DNA of 64,000 nucleotides, from contig JAKOGI010000436.1 of the NCBI GenBank assembly GCA_029747015.1, forward strand, positions 318,501 to 382,500. Reading direction: 5' to 3'. The notes beneath the pieces are model-generated. The model searched no databases. It had not been told where the DNA came from and saw only the letters and a list, made by a program, of their open reading frames with translations. Both the position numbers and the translations under genes were made by a program. Of the stretch, positions 45,656-56,857 are shown one piece after another; the first letter of the stretch is position 1, and every line of letters starts with the position of its first letter. Source of the stretch: Carnegiea gigantea (taxonomy: Eukaryota > Streptophyta > Magnoliopsida > Caryophyllales > Cactaceae).

Positions 45656-46150
45656 CTAAGTAACCCTTCTCTCAAGGGTTCTTCCTAGATTATCCCCATA
45701 AAGGATACGAAGAAGGTCTCTATATGGAACCTCATTACATACTACTGTGGAATGCAATGACAAATCATGTTTTGCAAGCCAGTCGGTTGTACAATTTTCT
45801 TGCCTAAAAATATGAGTAATATGAACATTGTTACATAGTTGAATATAAGTGTGAATATCTTGTATCAAAAGAATCTCCCATGCCACTTGAATGTGACGTT
45901 ATACTGCTTGGATGGGAATTTTATTGTTTCCTTCAATATGAATATCAGCAAAACCTGCTTGTATTGCTGCTTTAATGCCGTTTCTCATAGCTATTGCTTC
46001 TGCTACCAAAACTGACGCTGCTGCCAAGCAGAATGCTGCTGCTTGAATAAATTTTCCTTCCCAACTACGAAGAATGAGGCCTCCTGCTGCTCCTTATGAA
46101 GTTTTGGATCCATCAAAGTTGATTTTAATGGTCCCGCCTTGTGGTGTTCT
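45656..46150 (-). pseudogene. LINE RNase H domain
   Basis: Minus-strand reading INFDGSKTS, GAAGGLILRSWEGKFIQAAA, EAIAMRNGIKAAIQAGF, DIHIEGNNKIPIQAV, then HITHIFRQENCTTDWLAKHD. This is the plant LINE type RNase H. The catalytic aspartate of EGDN is asparagine, and two internal stops are present. Removal of RNA from RNA-DNA hybrids would be its role. Confidence 0.75.
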
Positions 46151-46499
46151 CCAAGGTACCCAATGAGTCTTCTTACGGTTGACGGTTAATTGGTGTGGGG
46201 TTGGTGGATGTAACGTTTGTGTGAGTTTATGCTGAATACACCCTTTGGTGCTGGCTTTTTTTTGCTCTGATTAATGTACTTCCTGAGTAGGTGTTTCGTT
46301 GCGAAACACCACGTTATTTCTTATTTTTCATATACTCCAAAGTAGCGTAGTTACTCTATCTAGGTTAAATGCAGGGGTAGCAGTTCTAGCACACGATAGC
46401 CTTTGTAAAATACCATTTTGTTGGCTAGATACAAAGCTAGAATATATCCAGTTATGGGAGATTGCTAGTCTCCAACACTCCTATGTACTTTAACACTAC

Positions 46500-46786
46500 A
46501 AAAAAAGATGGTTCGCATCCTCAATCTCAGATTGGCAAAAAGGGCAACTAGGATCAAGATTCATACCTCTTTTAAACAGGGTTCCTTAATAGGAAGCGAT
46601 GGATGACAGAGTTGCCATAGAAAAATTTTTAACTTTAGCATGATGTCAAGTTTTCAAATTCAATTGTATTCGCACACTAGTGGACTTTCAGAATTCAATC
46701 CATGTGCTGCCTAAGTCACAGATTTTGTAGAGAACTCACCACTACCTGACAGTCCCCAACATACTGAGTTGAGAATTGAATTAAAA
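46500..46786 (-). pseudogene. LINE zinc-finger (zf-RVT) region
   Basis: The fragment CPFCQSEIEDANHLFL corresponds to the CPxCxxxxEDxxHLFxxC motif found between reverse transcriptase and RNase H in plant LINEs. The final cysteine follows an in-frame stop. Confidence 0.6.
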
Positions 46787-46794
46787 GGGATAGG
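46787..46794. repeat. 8-bp target duplication GGGATAGG, left
   Basis: Exact match to 47100-47107, flanking the MITE. Confidence 0.9.
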
Positions 46795-47099
46795 TAGAGG
46801 TGGGTAACGGGCCAAGTACCTATTGGGTTAAGTGGGTAGACCCATTTAAAATAGGGCTAATAAAGGGTCGAGTCAATAATGGACCGGGTCACTAGTGGGC
46901 TGACCGATTAAGGCATATTAACAGGTCGGGTCGGGTCGGCCCATTGACGACCCGTTTAGGGACCCTTTATTTTTTTCATCCTACTTGACGCACTAGTTTA
47001 CATATTTCAATTAGTTAAGATTATTGCTAACACTTTATACATAACAATAATTATTATACATAATTTTTTTGTATAAATTTGTTCCATTGTCCACCTCTA
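46795..47099. mobile_element. hAT-type MITE
   Basis: 305 bp with perfect 9-base inverted ends TAGAGGTGG...CCACCTCTA and an exact 8-bp target duplication GGGATAGG. It contains GGGTCGGGTCGG-type repeats well known in plant hAT MITEs. No coding capacity. It is inserted in the LINE, so it is younger than the LINE. Confidence 0.9.
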
Positions 47100-47107
47100 G
47101 GGATAGG
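47100..47107. repeat. 8-bp target duplication GGGATAGG, right
   Basis: Second copy of the duplication made on MITE insertion. Confidence 0.9.
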
Positions 47108-48800
47108 TATTACGAGAATTAACTGTAATTGTGTTGGATCCACAAGTAGCTAGAGTTTAGCAACATCCCATTCTTTGTTTCATGTTATGAAATGTGATAT
47201 TTTCAGAGAAGTATCAATAAGGGAACTATTTGTAATATTACGCAGATTGGCTAAACTATCATTAGCACAACAATTATCTAGCCAGAATTAACATTTATGC
47301 CGTTGCCCACTTTCCCTCGAATTCCCTTCCAAAATTGTTGTCGATTCTTGAGAATGCATTTCCAAGCCTAAGAATCCGATTTTTTGGGTTTTGTGGAAAA
47401 AAACATTCTCATCAATTGGATATTTTCCTTGCATTTGTTCCAACCATAGGCTCTGACCGTGAAACAGTTTCCAAGTGCGCTTGCTAAGAAAAGCACTATT
47501 TACTACTTTCATTTTTCTTAATCCAAGTCCCCCAGCCTTCTTGGGTCGGCATACCTTGTCCCAAGACACCATAGGCAGACCTTTGTTTTGATTGAGTTTT
47601 TTCCCCAAAAAAATCACTACTAATCTTATCAATTTGACGATGAGTTCCTTTAGGAAGTTGGAAACATTGCATCGTATGTGTTGGCATAGATTCAATATTC
47701 GCTTGAATTAGTGCCACCCTTCCTGCTTTAGAAATACACTTTGTTTTCCAATGCTAGAGTTTGTCAGCTGTTCTATTCACCAATTCTGAAAAAGTTTTTG
47801 TTTTTAGTCTGCCCTTAAACATTGGGTAGCCAAGGTACTTACTAAGATTATCTTGTTGCGTGATATTGAATACAGATGAGACAGTTTTTGTTTGTCGTGT
47901 GCTGTAGCATTAATGGAGAATGTTAGGGACGATTTTTGGAAATTAATGAGTTGGTCAGAGCTTTGATAGAATCTATTCAGGATCAAACTAAGCTCCTGAT
48001 AAGATTCAGGATTAGTGCGACAGAAAAGAAGACTATCATTTGTAAACAATAAACATGGAACTTTGGGAGCTCTGGGAGAGAGCTTAATTCCAATCCCACA
48101 TTTCTTTTGCCAAAGCGCCTTTCGAAGAGCCCTAATTAAGACCTCCATATAGATGATAAACAGATAGGGAGACAAGGGATCCCCTTGTCTAATGCCTCTT
48201 ATAGGTGAAAAGAAACCGCATACATCATCATTTACGATAACAGAATAAGAAACAGTAGATATACATGCTTCAATCAATTCTACCCATTTGGGATGGAAGC
48301 CAAATATATGTCATGTGCTAAATAGAAAGTTTCATTCAACTCTATCACATTCATTTTTCATATCTAGTTTGAGTGCTACCCAATGCTTTCTTTCCCTTCA
48401 TTTTTTTGAATTTGTTCATGATTTCATGCATAAGTAGAATATTGTCATGGATGGATCTTTTAGACACAAATACACTTTGGACAGGATCTATTATTTTCTC
48501 CAAAATCGGGCGCATGCGATTGGCTATGATTTTTGAGATAATCTTGTAAATAGCATTGCAAAGGCTAACCAGTCGAAAATGATTAGTCGTTGCTGGGCTA
48601 CTCACTTTCAGAATTAGTACTATCAGCGTATGGTTGATCTGTTTGAGGAGCTTTCCTGGCTCAAAGAAAGATCTCACCGCAGTGCACACTTCATCTTTAA
48701 CAATGTGCCAGTAGTCTTGGAAGAAAGTTGCTCCAAAGCCATTAGGCCCTGGAGCTTTAAATTTTTCCATTTGGAAAATAGCTTCTTTAATTTCGGAATC
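47108..48800 (-). pseudogene. LINE reverse transcriptase
   Basis: Three open stretches (48351-48770, 47804-48277, 47288-47695). Motifs: KFKAPGPNGFGATFFQDYW, LIVLILKVSSPATTNHFRLV, KIISKIIANRMRPIL, VFVSKRSIHDNILLMHE, SPIRGIRQGDPLSPYLFII. The catalytic box is LLFTNDSLLFC at about 48035-48046, where FADD is expected. The first catalytic aspartate is asparagine, so activity is lost. The left part holds the downstream PTHTMQCFQLPKG and GLGLRKMKVVNSAFLSK regions. Confidence 0.85.
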
Positions 48801-48809
48801 ATGAATGGC

Positions 48810-49560
48810 TTGCAGTAATCAATCATTGTCTTCTACCAACACTAGGTTAAGCATTTCCATATTGATATTGGGAGAATTGACTTGAGTTGATTTGAATCTA
48901 GCAGAAAAGTTATTAGTGAGCATTCTTTCAATTTGGGCAAGCTCCTCAACCCACACTCCCGAGCTATCTTTAAGTTTCATAATTTTGCTTCTTATCTTTC
49001 TTGTCTTCATGGATTGATGAAAAAATGAGAATTTCTATCTCCATTCACAAGCCATTCTTTTCTTGCCATTTTCCCCTAATATTTTTGGTTGAACAAATCC
49101 ATCTTTTCTCTTTGCTTAATTAGTCTATGGTACCAATTATTCAACCTAGCACTGTTCGGATTTTGTACTAGTTTATTTTCAACTTGGAGGAGCTTATCCG
49201 CATTTCTTTCAAGTTTATGCTTAAAATTCCCAAACGTATTCTTACTCCAAGACTTGAGATCTAACTTTATCTTTTTAGTAACTATGCCCAATACATGGAA
49301 GTTCCTCGATTTTCCATTTTCCAATTTTTCTTGACTATAGTATGCATTTCTTGATATTGTGCCCAAGAATGTTAGTACTTAAAGTTAGTACCTCTTCTAT
49401 GCTGATGTGCTGGTTCAGTATTAAGAAGGACAAAAGCATGATCAGAATGGCCCATTAGTAACTAAGTAATTTGGAAAAAATTGCGCGTAATCCTCTCGAA
49501 ATATTACTCTATCCAATTTCTCGTAAATAAGTTGTCCTCTTAAGAATTCCTTCCAAGTGA
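48810..49560 (-). pseudogene. LINE linker between endonuclease and reverse transcriptase
   Basis: Fragments KSWSKNTFGNFKHKLERNAD, LNNWYHRLIKQREKM and KSTQVNSPNIN-type stretches match the linker typical of plant LINE ORF2. Frame broken repeatedly. Confidence 0.65.
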
Positions 49561-49564
49561 AGTT

Positions 49565-50125
49565 TCATCCTTGCACATTTGCATCAATGCTTCCAGTGGT
49601 ATTCAGGAAGTCATTAAATCGTTTTGTTTTCTGTACAGTTAAAGGGATCCCTTGAACTTTGTTTAAAGGATGAATTATTTCGTTAAAATCACCCATAATA
49701 CACCAAGGTAAGTTAATCGAATCATTTAGTTGTTTGAGATGGTGCCAAAAAGCATCTTTATCTCGTTTCTGTGCTGGGGCATATATTGCAGTCAAAATAC
49801 ATTGCTTATTAGTAAGATTATCTTTAATGTGGCAATGAATAGCTTGACTTTCTTTTGCAAGAATTGACACTTCAATATTAATAGGATTCTATAGACACCA
49901 AATCCCACCACAATGATTCTCTGTGGTAATCACATCATAGTGAGAGGAGCCCAACTTTCTTATTATCAAATCTGCATTTTGTTCGTTAACCATAGTTTCC
50001 AGTAAAATTAGGATATCAGCCCTAATAGTGCAGTTAATAAATCCCACCTCAAGTCGTAGTTGAGATCTCTTAGCTCCTTGGACATTCCAACAAACAATCT
50101 TCATGTAACTAATTAATAAAAGCAC
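49565..50125 (-). pseudogene. LINE APE-type endonuclease
   Basis: Reading starts MKIVCWNVQGAKRSQLR (N-terminal WNVxG motif), has DILILLETMVNEQNAD (LxET catalytic glutamate), a break near 49889, then LTAIYAPAQKRDKDAFWHHL and CIMGDFNEIIHP (GDFN motif). This enzyme would nick target DNA in an intact relative. Confidence 0.8.
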
Positions 50126-50335
50126 TTTATTTCCGCTTTTTGCCTACTGATCCAAAAGATCGATCAGTAACATGGTCTTGGGAATGAAGTTGGCATACCT
50201 CATTCCACTCACCAGAAACAATGGCCTTAGAAATGAAGTGGATATACTCCATTTCATTCACCATAAACAACAGTAAATAGCAAATTAAAATCAGCATTTG
50301 TACACAAAAGATTCTACATAAATTCAATACAATTA

Positions 50336-51312
50336 ATCAACAATGAAATTATCAATCCAAAGAACTGTTGTAGATTTGCCTTCCAAGCTTGAATAATCAC
50401 ATCGAAATAACAATGGCCAATGATATTGTCCAACCAATGGCCACTAAGAACAGCAAGGTCTGGATTGGTCCACAAATAAGACCACAGAGCATTAAGCAAA
50501 AAATGTATTTGATGATCCATAGGATTGGTCGGAATTATAGCCTTAGGAATCGAGCTAATTTGCTCTCGTCCTCTTATCAATACAGAAATTTTAGAAATAG
50601 AATACAGAGCATACAACTTGAGACAAACATTAACAATACATGATAGGCTTAAAGGTGACCAAGAAAAAAGAATGCATATGGAGAATAAACAAATTCTAGC
50701 AGCGTTAATCACCAAGTCCCTGTAACTTACACTGAATAGATAGAGCAACCAAAAATATGTAATTACAAAGGACATCGACTTTAGATTATCATAATAAGAC
50801 TGGCGGCAAAGAGATGCAAATTGACATGAGGACATCTAGGCTGAATAGCTCGATACTGTGCGTTTAATGGATTAGCCTTAGGCCATAAAGGGTAAACCTT
50901 ATGTCCTCTCGCCATAGACACACCCAAAGAACACTCAAGTAACAAAAACATCAGATACTAGTTATTCAAATGGAAATAACCAGCGTAATGCAACAATAGT
51001 GCCAAATAATTTGATAAATTTATGAACCAGCTATGCAATGTGATTCATAAGTCTGGCAACACAACCCTAGGAAGAGAATGAGACAGAACCAAGAGTGTAG
51101 AGCTCACAATATAATATATGGGCAATAATCATCATGCACATAATCCTAGGGACTAAACAACACAAATAAATTACAACTTCTAAAAACACATCCTCCCCAA
51201 AGCTAGCAGCCAGCAATATACCCAATAGATCAATCATCCTAGCCGGGCAACAAGTGCGCAAGAAATAAAGGGGCAGTTGGTAAACAACAAAGTTGAGTTG
51301 AGTATTGCAGGA
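50336..51312. other. Unassigned intergenic stretch
   Basis: No supported gene. The first part may be the 5' leader or remains of the LINE. A minus-strand open stretch at 50314-50835 (173 residues, hydrophobic) matches no family I recognise and overlaps a plus-strand frame; I do not call it a gene. Confidence 0.4.
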
Positions 51313-52772
51313 TGTAACGCCCTGAAGTTCTAATTTTATTTCTTATTTAATAATCTTTATCCTATGTGGCAGCGGAACCTAATTGGGGTGTTACCGCCGT
51401 ATTTTCTTCCTGGAAATACCAGGTTGTATATCAAAATAACAATTAATACAATAATCCTTAATAATACTTCAATCTCCACATTATTCAAATACTAGTAACA
51501 TCTACTAAATCAAAACCAATATTCATAGTAAACTTTATCTTAACAACTAAACTTCTATCTTATTTGACTCATGCGTTCGGGCCTCGCTCTACTTTCAGTT
51601 CCCTGGTACCATGCACAACCAAATCAGCTGAAAATAAAATATTTTATAAAAGTGAGATAAACTCAGTAAACAATCACTCCTAATAGTCAACTACGCACAC
51701 TAATTCATTTTGAAAATATTTTAAGGGTTAAGGGAAACAGCAAGACTCCCAAGACACACTTCTCATTAACATACGCTTCCACGGTTACCAGCTCTCAGAG
51801 ATGTAAATTCATAATTTATGATCCAAAACACAACAGTCAGATTTTAGGTGAGTGACTCTGTTGGGTCTCATGGCCTGCGCTTCAGTTCAACGTCGTCGCT
51901 TAACTCGTTCCTGGCCTACCGCTACTCAGGCGGTTACCGCTCCCCTTTCCTAGCTTACCACCAATAGGGATGGTTACTGCTAACCTAGCCCACATCCCAG
52001 CAGAGCATGTGGTCGCTCACATACATGCACTAGTTTTCCGGGGAAGGCTAATAGCCTTCAATCAATACAGTCAGATCAAATCTCACCCAACTTAGCCTTT
52101 CTAGTTATTGATTTCATTTATCCTTATTAGAGATCGATTTAGCATAAAACGTTCATTGAGTCACAGCCACTTCCCCCTAATGACAACACCGCAGCAGTAA
52201 ATCAGGAATTTCCAACAAAATATGACAAGGTCTCAATTTCATAGCATACCACGTCATACAGATTCTGCTACGTAGTCACATTCAGTTAACTCATGCTATC
52301 ATTCCTTTAAATCAGTAAATAGGACAGTTCTTACCATGTTCAATGCACACACGGCTTCAAACAATATGGAGAAGGGTTAGGACATGATTGTTATCTAGAT
52401 ACCGTACAAGTTACGGGTTCGGTTACTATTTCGAACTTACTGTTCCGCACCTGGGCCAACACATAATCCACACTCAATCTAAACTCAAATAAATTACCCC
52501 CTGGCCTTCTCCTTACTCCCAATAATTTTATAAAATTTTACCCATGCTTTTAGGGCCCCCAATTCTAGCTCAAACTAGGGTCCAGATTCAGCCAGAATCT
52601 GGGCCCCATTCCAGAGGCCATAACTTCTGGTCCCGATGTCTAATTTAAATTTTCTAGCCCAAATCAGAAACTTTGAGCCGTCCTCTACCGTTGTCATATT
52701 CAGGGTTTTGCCCAGTTCCATCCTGAACTAGGTCGTTTTCTCACTTATTTTAACGATATCACTGACTGCCTT
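51313..52772 (-). repeat. Tekay-like LTR, 3' part only
   Basis: The plus strand starts TGTAACGCCC and shows GGGGTGTTACCGCCG about 80 bases in, the same layout as the 3' ends of the Tekay LTRs at 5087 and 23450. No primer site lies on its left, so it is a solo or truncated LTR on the minus strand. It is cut at 52772 by the LARD insertion; the rest should lie right of the window. Confidence 0.7.
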
Positions 52773-53219
52773 TGTAACACCCGCATTCTTCATTTTACGT
52801 TAACGGATCGTATTACCTTTTTAAGTTATAGAATCGTATTTAATTAACGATATGAGTTAAATTATTACTGATATACTTGTGTGAGCGATAATTTTATTAA
52901 AAAGAATATTTCATCGCTATTTATATTAATAATATTATCATCGATTATTTAGAAATTTTTGAGTTGATGCGAACTCAAGCCTTCGAAATCATTATTTGAG
53001 TTATTTAGTCGTTTTCTGAATAGGATTAGGTTGTTAACGTTAGAATTCGTTTCGTCGATTAGTAAATCGAACCTTGATATATTTGGGAATGAATAATCGA
53101 CGAACGATTATATTAACGATTTGGTTTAGAATAAGGGGTACGAGATTGGGCTAGCGATTTTAGTTGACTGAGTAATTGACCAGACCAAACAAAAAAACAA
53201 TATATAATAATAATAATAA

Positions 53220-53308
53220 GGGGCCGAAGCCCCTTACCTTCTCAACCAAGGCACGACAAGAAAGGTTCTCAAACCCCAGCCCCGCAACCCACACCACCAA
53301 AAAGGGGA

Positions 53309-53346
<38 letters not shown>

Positions 53347-53830
53347 GAGGCGCTAGCGCCGGCCACTGGTCGTTGCACCACACGCGACCTCTCTGTCTAG
53401 CAACCCTATACCGATGACCATCACAAAGAGGGAGAGAGATGTTGAGCGGTCGAGAGGAAGTAGTGAGAATCGGTGACGGCGAGGTCTCTTGGCAGTGGGC
53501 ATGGCAGTGATGGCGACGTGGCTGGGTGTCCGTTCATTACCGACAGAGACAGAGAGAAATCGAGTGAGGCTGAGGGTTAGGGTTTGAAACCCTAACTGCA
53601 CCACCACCACCGTGACCACCCCAGTCGGCAGTTGGGCGTGATTTCGACGACGAGGCAGGACCGAAGGAGAGCAAGAAACGGGCTTGGGTTGGTTTGCTTC
53701 GGGTTTGAGAGTAGCAGCAAAGGCGGGATGGATTTTGGGTTCTTGAACATTCAAATCGGTCCCAACAACCCTCAAAACGGGTCCTTAGCTTGGATTCGAG
53801 GAGGGTGTTTCTCATCTCCTAAATTAGTAA
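53220..53830. repeat. GC-rich block with (GA)n and telomere-like palindrome inside the LARD LTR
   Basis: Local base composition is far richer in G+C than the surrounding LTR. Holds (GA)n at about 53308-53346 and a near-palindrome of GGGTTAGGG and AAACCCTAAC at 53574-53596. Open frames on both strands are composition artefacts. May be the promoter/leader of the LTR, or captured DNA; unresolved. Confidence 0.55.
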
Positions 53831-54183
53831 TAATTTTGCAACGTTTTAAAACTTAAGTCGTGATGTATGTCAGTTTAAGTGTAGTTAGATTGATTAGGAT
53901 TATGCATGTTCTATCTCAGCTGAATTCAGCTCGAGTCGATATATGTTAGTTTAGTTGATTAATACTTAAAATGACTTCGAATCGATATATGTTAGTTTAG
54001 TTAATACATGCTTATAAGTAGCTTCGAAATAATATACGAATCCGTCGAATCAATGCCCGTTAAGTTAACTAACTCATGCTTGAAAACGACTTCGAAATGA
54101 ACTAAGAATGCCTATATTCAATGCATGCTGAGTGGCTTGGTGCATGTTTAAAAGTAACCCTGGAAATGACCTAAACATGTTCT

Positions 54184-54449
54184 GAATTGATACTTGTATG
54201 ATTAGTTAATTCATGCCTGAATAGTAGCTTCGAAATGATATGCGAGCATTTAGAATCAATACTTGTATAATTAGTTAATTCATGCCTGAATAGTAGCTTC
54301 GAAATGATATGCGAGCATTTAGAATCAATACTTGTATAATTAGTTAATTCATGCCTGAATAGTAGCTTCGAAATGATATGCGAGCATTTAGAATCGATAC
54401 TTGTATAATTAGTTAATTTACGCTGATTAGTAGCTTCGCATTGACCTAG
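54184..54449. repeat. 69-bp tandem repeat, 5' LTR copy
   Basis: Units start at 54184, 54253, 54322 and 54391: three complete and one partial, each with ATACTTGTATAATTAGTTAA and TAGTAGCTTCGAAATGATA. The 3' LTR has one unit fewer. Confidence 0.92.
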
Positions 54450-54709
54450 TAATGCTTCAAATAGAGATAGGTTAGTTTAGTTAATTAATGCTTGAAAATG
54501 GCATGTTTAGTTGATTAGTTATGCTTTAGAAATGGCATGTTTAGTTGGTTAGTTATGTTTTGAGAATGACATGTTTAGTTGGTTAGCTATGCTTTGAAAT
54601 GACATGAACTTGGCATGCTTACCTCCTATTCGTGAATTATGAATGTAGGCTAGTTTCATGCCTTGTAAGTTTATTTCAGTTCGTTAAGTTCTTATTTCAA
54701 GTTAATGCA

Positions 54710-54738
54710 ATATATATGTATGTATGTATGTATGTGTA
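54710..54738. repeat. TATG microsatellite in the 5' LTR
   Basis: ATATATGTATGTATG-type run. At the same place in the 3' LTR a long TA run is found instead. Confidence 0.85.
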
Positions 54739-56840
54739 TGCTTATATATGCTGTATTGAGCTACTGGATGGTTGCTGCTCACTCGGTAAGTTTATACATA
54801 GCTATTTCATTTGATTTTTATGGTATTATGTCGTGGTTATGGAATTAAAAACCAAGTTGGTATTCGGATGGTTGAGGATGAACTGTTGAGAATTTTGAGG
54901 TCCTTTGTGGCCGGTGTTGTGTGAAAAGGGAGCATGGGTTGTGTTTAACCGCAATCGTGTAGATTGTGAGGCCATGTGTGGCTTATTCTGTTGAATTGGT
55001 TATGAAGTGTTTGAATGTGTTACGTGCAAACCCCCTCCCTTTATGTTATTAAGTTTCCTGTTGTGAGTGAGGGTGAGTTTGAAAAAGAAAGTTTTCATAT
55101 TTGTAACTAATAGTAGCCATAACTATTAGCAAATGATGGCTTATTTTAACTATACAAATGCAGTTTTGGGAGTGAACTCGCTTGAATAGGGGAACCCCTA
55201 AGGAATTTAAATAAAAAAAGAGTGCGTTGTATGAAAAAGGATTTCGCTGTGAGAGGCAGCAAACTATTAGCCTTTATGGCCATACGCTTTAAATTGGCTG
55301 AGATATTGTGTATAGAGACAATAGATGGGAGTGAACCTGCTTGAACAGAGGAATCCCTAGCCTAGGGAGTAATCCCAGTTGTGGGAAGCCTTTAGAGACC
55401 CTAATGAGGGTTAAGGTCCAAAAGTTAGTTAGCACCCCGCGAGTAAGAGCTTAGCATGAGTGATAGTCTCACTAGAGGTTAAGAATATATCTCACCCAAT
55501 CAGCACATTATGATGATCTTATGCCCAGAGTAATTTCCTAATAAGTAAGAAAAGCAGTCGACGTTTAGCCTATTAAGTATTTCAGAAAGAAAGTTTTTAA
55601 GGGTCATTATGAAACCAACATGAAAGAGATTCTTTTAAGAATATGAGCCTCAAAAAGGCTAAGAAAAGAGCTTTATGAGTCTAAAGAGGCTAAGAAAAGA
55701 GTTTTTATGAGCCTAAAGAGGCTAAGTAATGTGTTTCAGAAAAAGAAAGAAGGATTTTTATACATATCATGTGATTAAGATTCTAAGTACAGTATGTATG
55801 AAGTTTCAAGTACAGCATAGCCATATCCTTGTAATGCATCGAATATATGAGTTTGAATGTGCATGTTTAGCTAAACAAAGCTCCTTGCATAATCTCTACT
55901 TCATGTGTTTAAGCATCTCGTATGAGTGAATTAGATAGACAAAGCATAAATCATGAATTATATCACATAATCTATAAAAGAAAGTTCTGTGCTCAGACTC
56001 GTTGCTGCTTATGTGTTTGACTGCTTGTTAGTAAAGGAATTTGGTCATTCAGGGGCCTAGAAATGGGTTTGCATGGTTAGAATGAGGTTTATGGATAGTG
56101 ATCTTTTCTTGGGGACTATGATTGCCTAATATGATAGTAAAGTATGAATACGTGATATGTGACTATTAAAGATATTATTGACTGCAACGGTTTTGGTTTT
56201 AAGGAGTCGGATAATACTCACTGAGCGTGTGGTTTCTCATCCCATTACTCTTTCCCCTTTTTCCCTAGGTTGCATTAGGACAAGTAGAAACCAAGTCTCT
56301 TATGCCAAGATGGAATCTATCCTTGCTTGCAGGACGTCATGTGTGCTCGTTTGAAGGGGCCTTACGTGTTTAACGGAGTCATGTAATGTATTCCTAGAAT
56401 TGTAAATGTTTGTAAACAAATATTCTAGTTCATGTAGTGTGTTCGGTTTAGGAGTCACTCTGCAAGACTATGTGAGCCAACCATCTAATTTGTCAGTTGT
56501 TTTTTTAGCTAAAACCAGTTATGCTTTGGGATGTAAGCCCCAGTACTCTGGTTGTGTGAACCATTGAGTTGTATCTATCATTTCTCCTGTATTAATGAAC
56601 TATATTATTTGATATACTCCGAGCAAGTTGCTCATTGAGTTATGAACTCTAGCGTATAGCCGTTGAGCTTATTTTAAAATGTTTTACGGTTCCGTTAATC
56701 TGCAGGGGTTTGTTATAAGGCTTTTAGCTTGGAAACGGTCAGTTTTTAGGGGAAACTCTATCCGTTTCACCCCGAAATTTAAGTCAAAAGCTAAGAAAAC
56801 GTAACGTTCCTGGCCTTAGGGGTTGAGGGTGTTACATTGA

Positions 56841-56857
56841 TGGTATCAAAGCATGGT
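56841..56857 (+). other. LARD primer binding site
   Basis: TGGTATCAAAGCATGGT four bases after the LTR, an initiator methionine tRNA site with one or two changes. Confidence 0.8.

Larger units (their letters stand above)
45627..50335 (-). mobile_element. L1-type LINE with RNase H domain, decayed
   Basis: Minus-strand non-LTR retrotransposon. From right to left: APE endonuclease, reverse transcriptase, zinc-finger region and RNase H, ending in a short A tail (T-run at about 45627-45635 on the plus strand). The second ORF starts near 50104 (MKIVCWNVQGAKRSQLR). No convincing first ORF was found to its right, so the 5' end is uncertain. Stops and frameshifts break every domain. A 305-bp MITE interrupts it at 46795-47099. 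Confidence 0.85.
52773..56836 (+). repeat. LARD 5' LTR
   Basis: 4064 bp. Contains a GC-rich block with a GA microsatellite (53220-53830), a 69-bp tandem repeat (54184-54449) and a TATG microsatellite (54710-54738). Differs from the 3' LTR by roughly a dozen changes in the first 180 bases. Confidence 0.85.

Noticed and set aside
50314..50835. 173-residue minus-strand frame
   Set aside because: Hydrophobic, no recognised domain, overlaps opposite-strand frames and sits next to a decayed LINE; no sign of a real gene.
53160..53856. Several overlapping 60-140 residue frames on both strands, repeated at 60581-61250
   Set aside because: GC-rich, GA-repeat part of the LARD LTR; frames occur on both strands and are not conserved between the two LTR copies.
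54184..54449. Possible CRISPR-like array
   Set aside because: Units are head-to-tail with no unique spacers and lie in an LTR of a plant retroelement.
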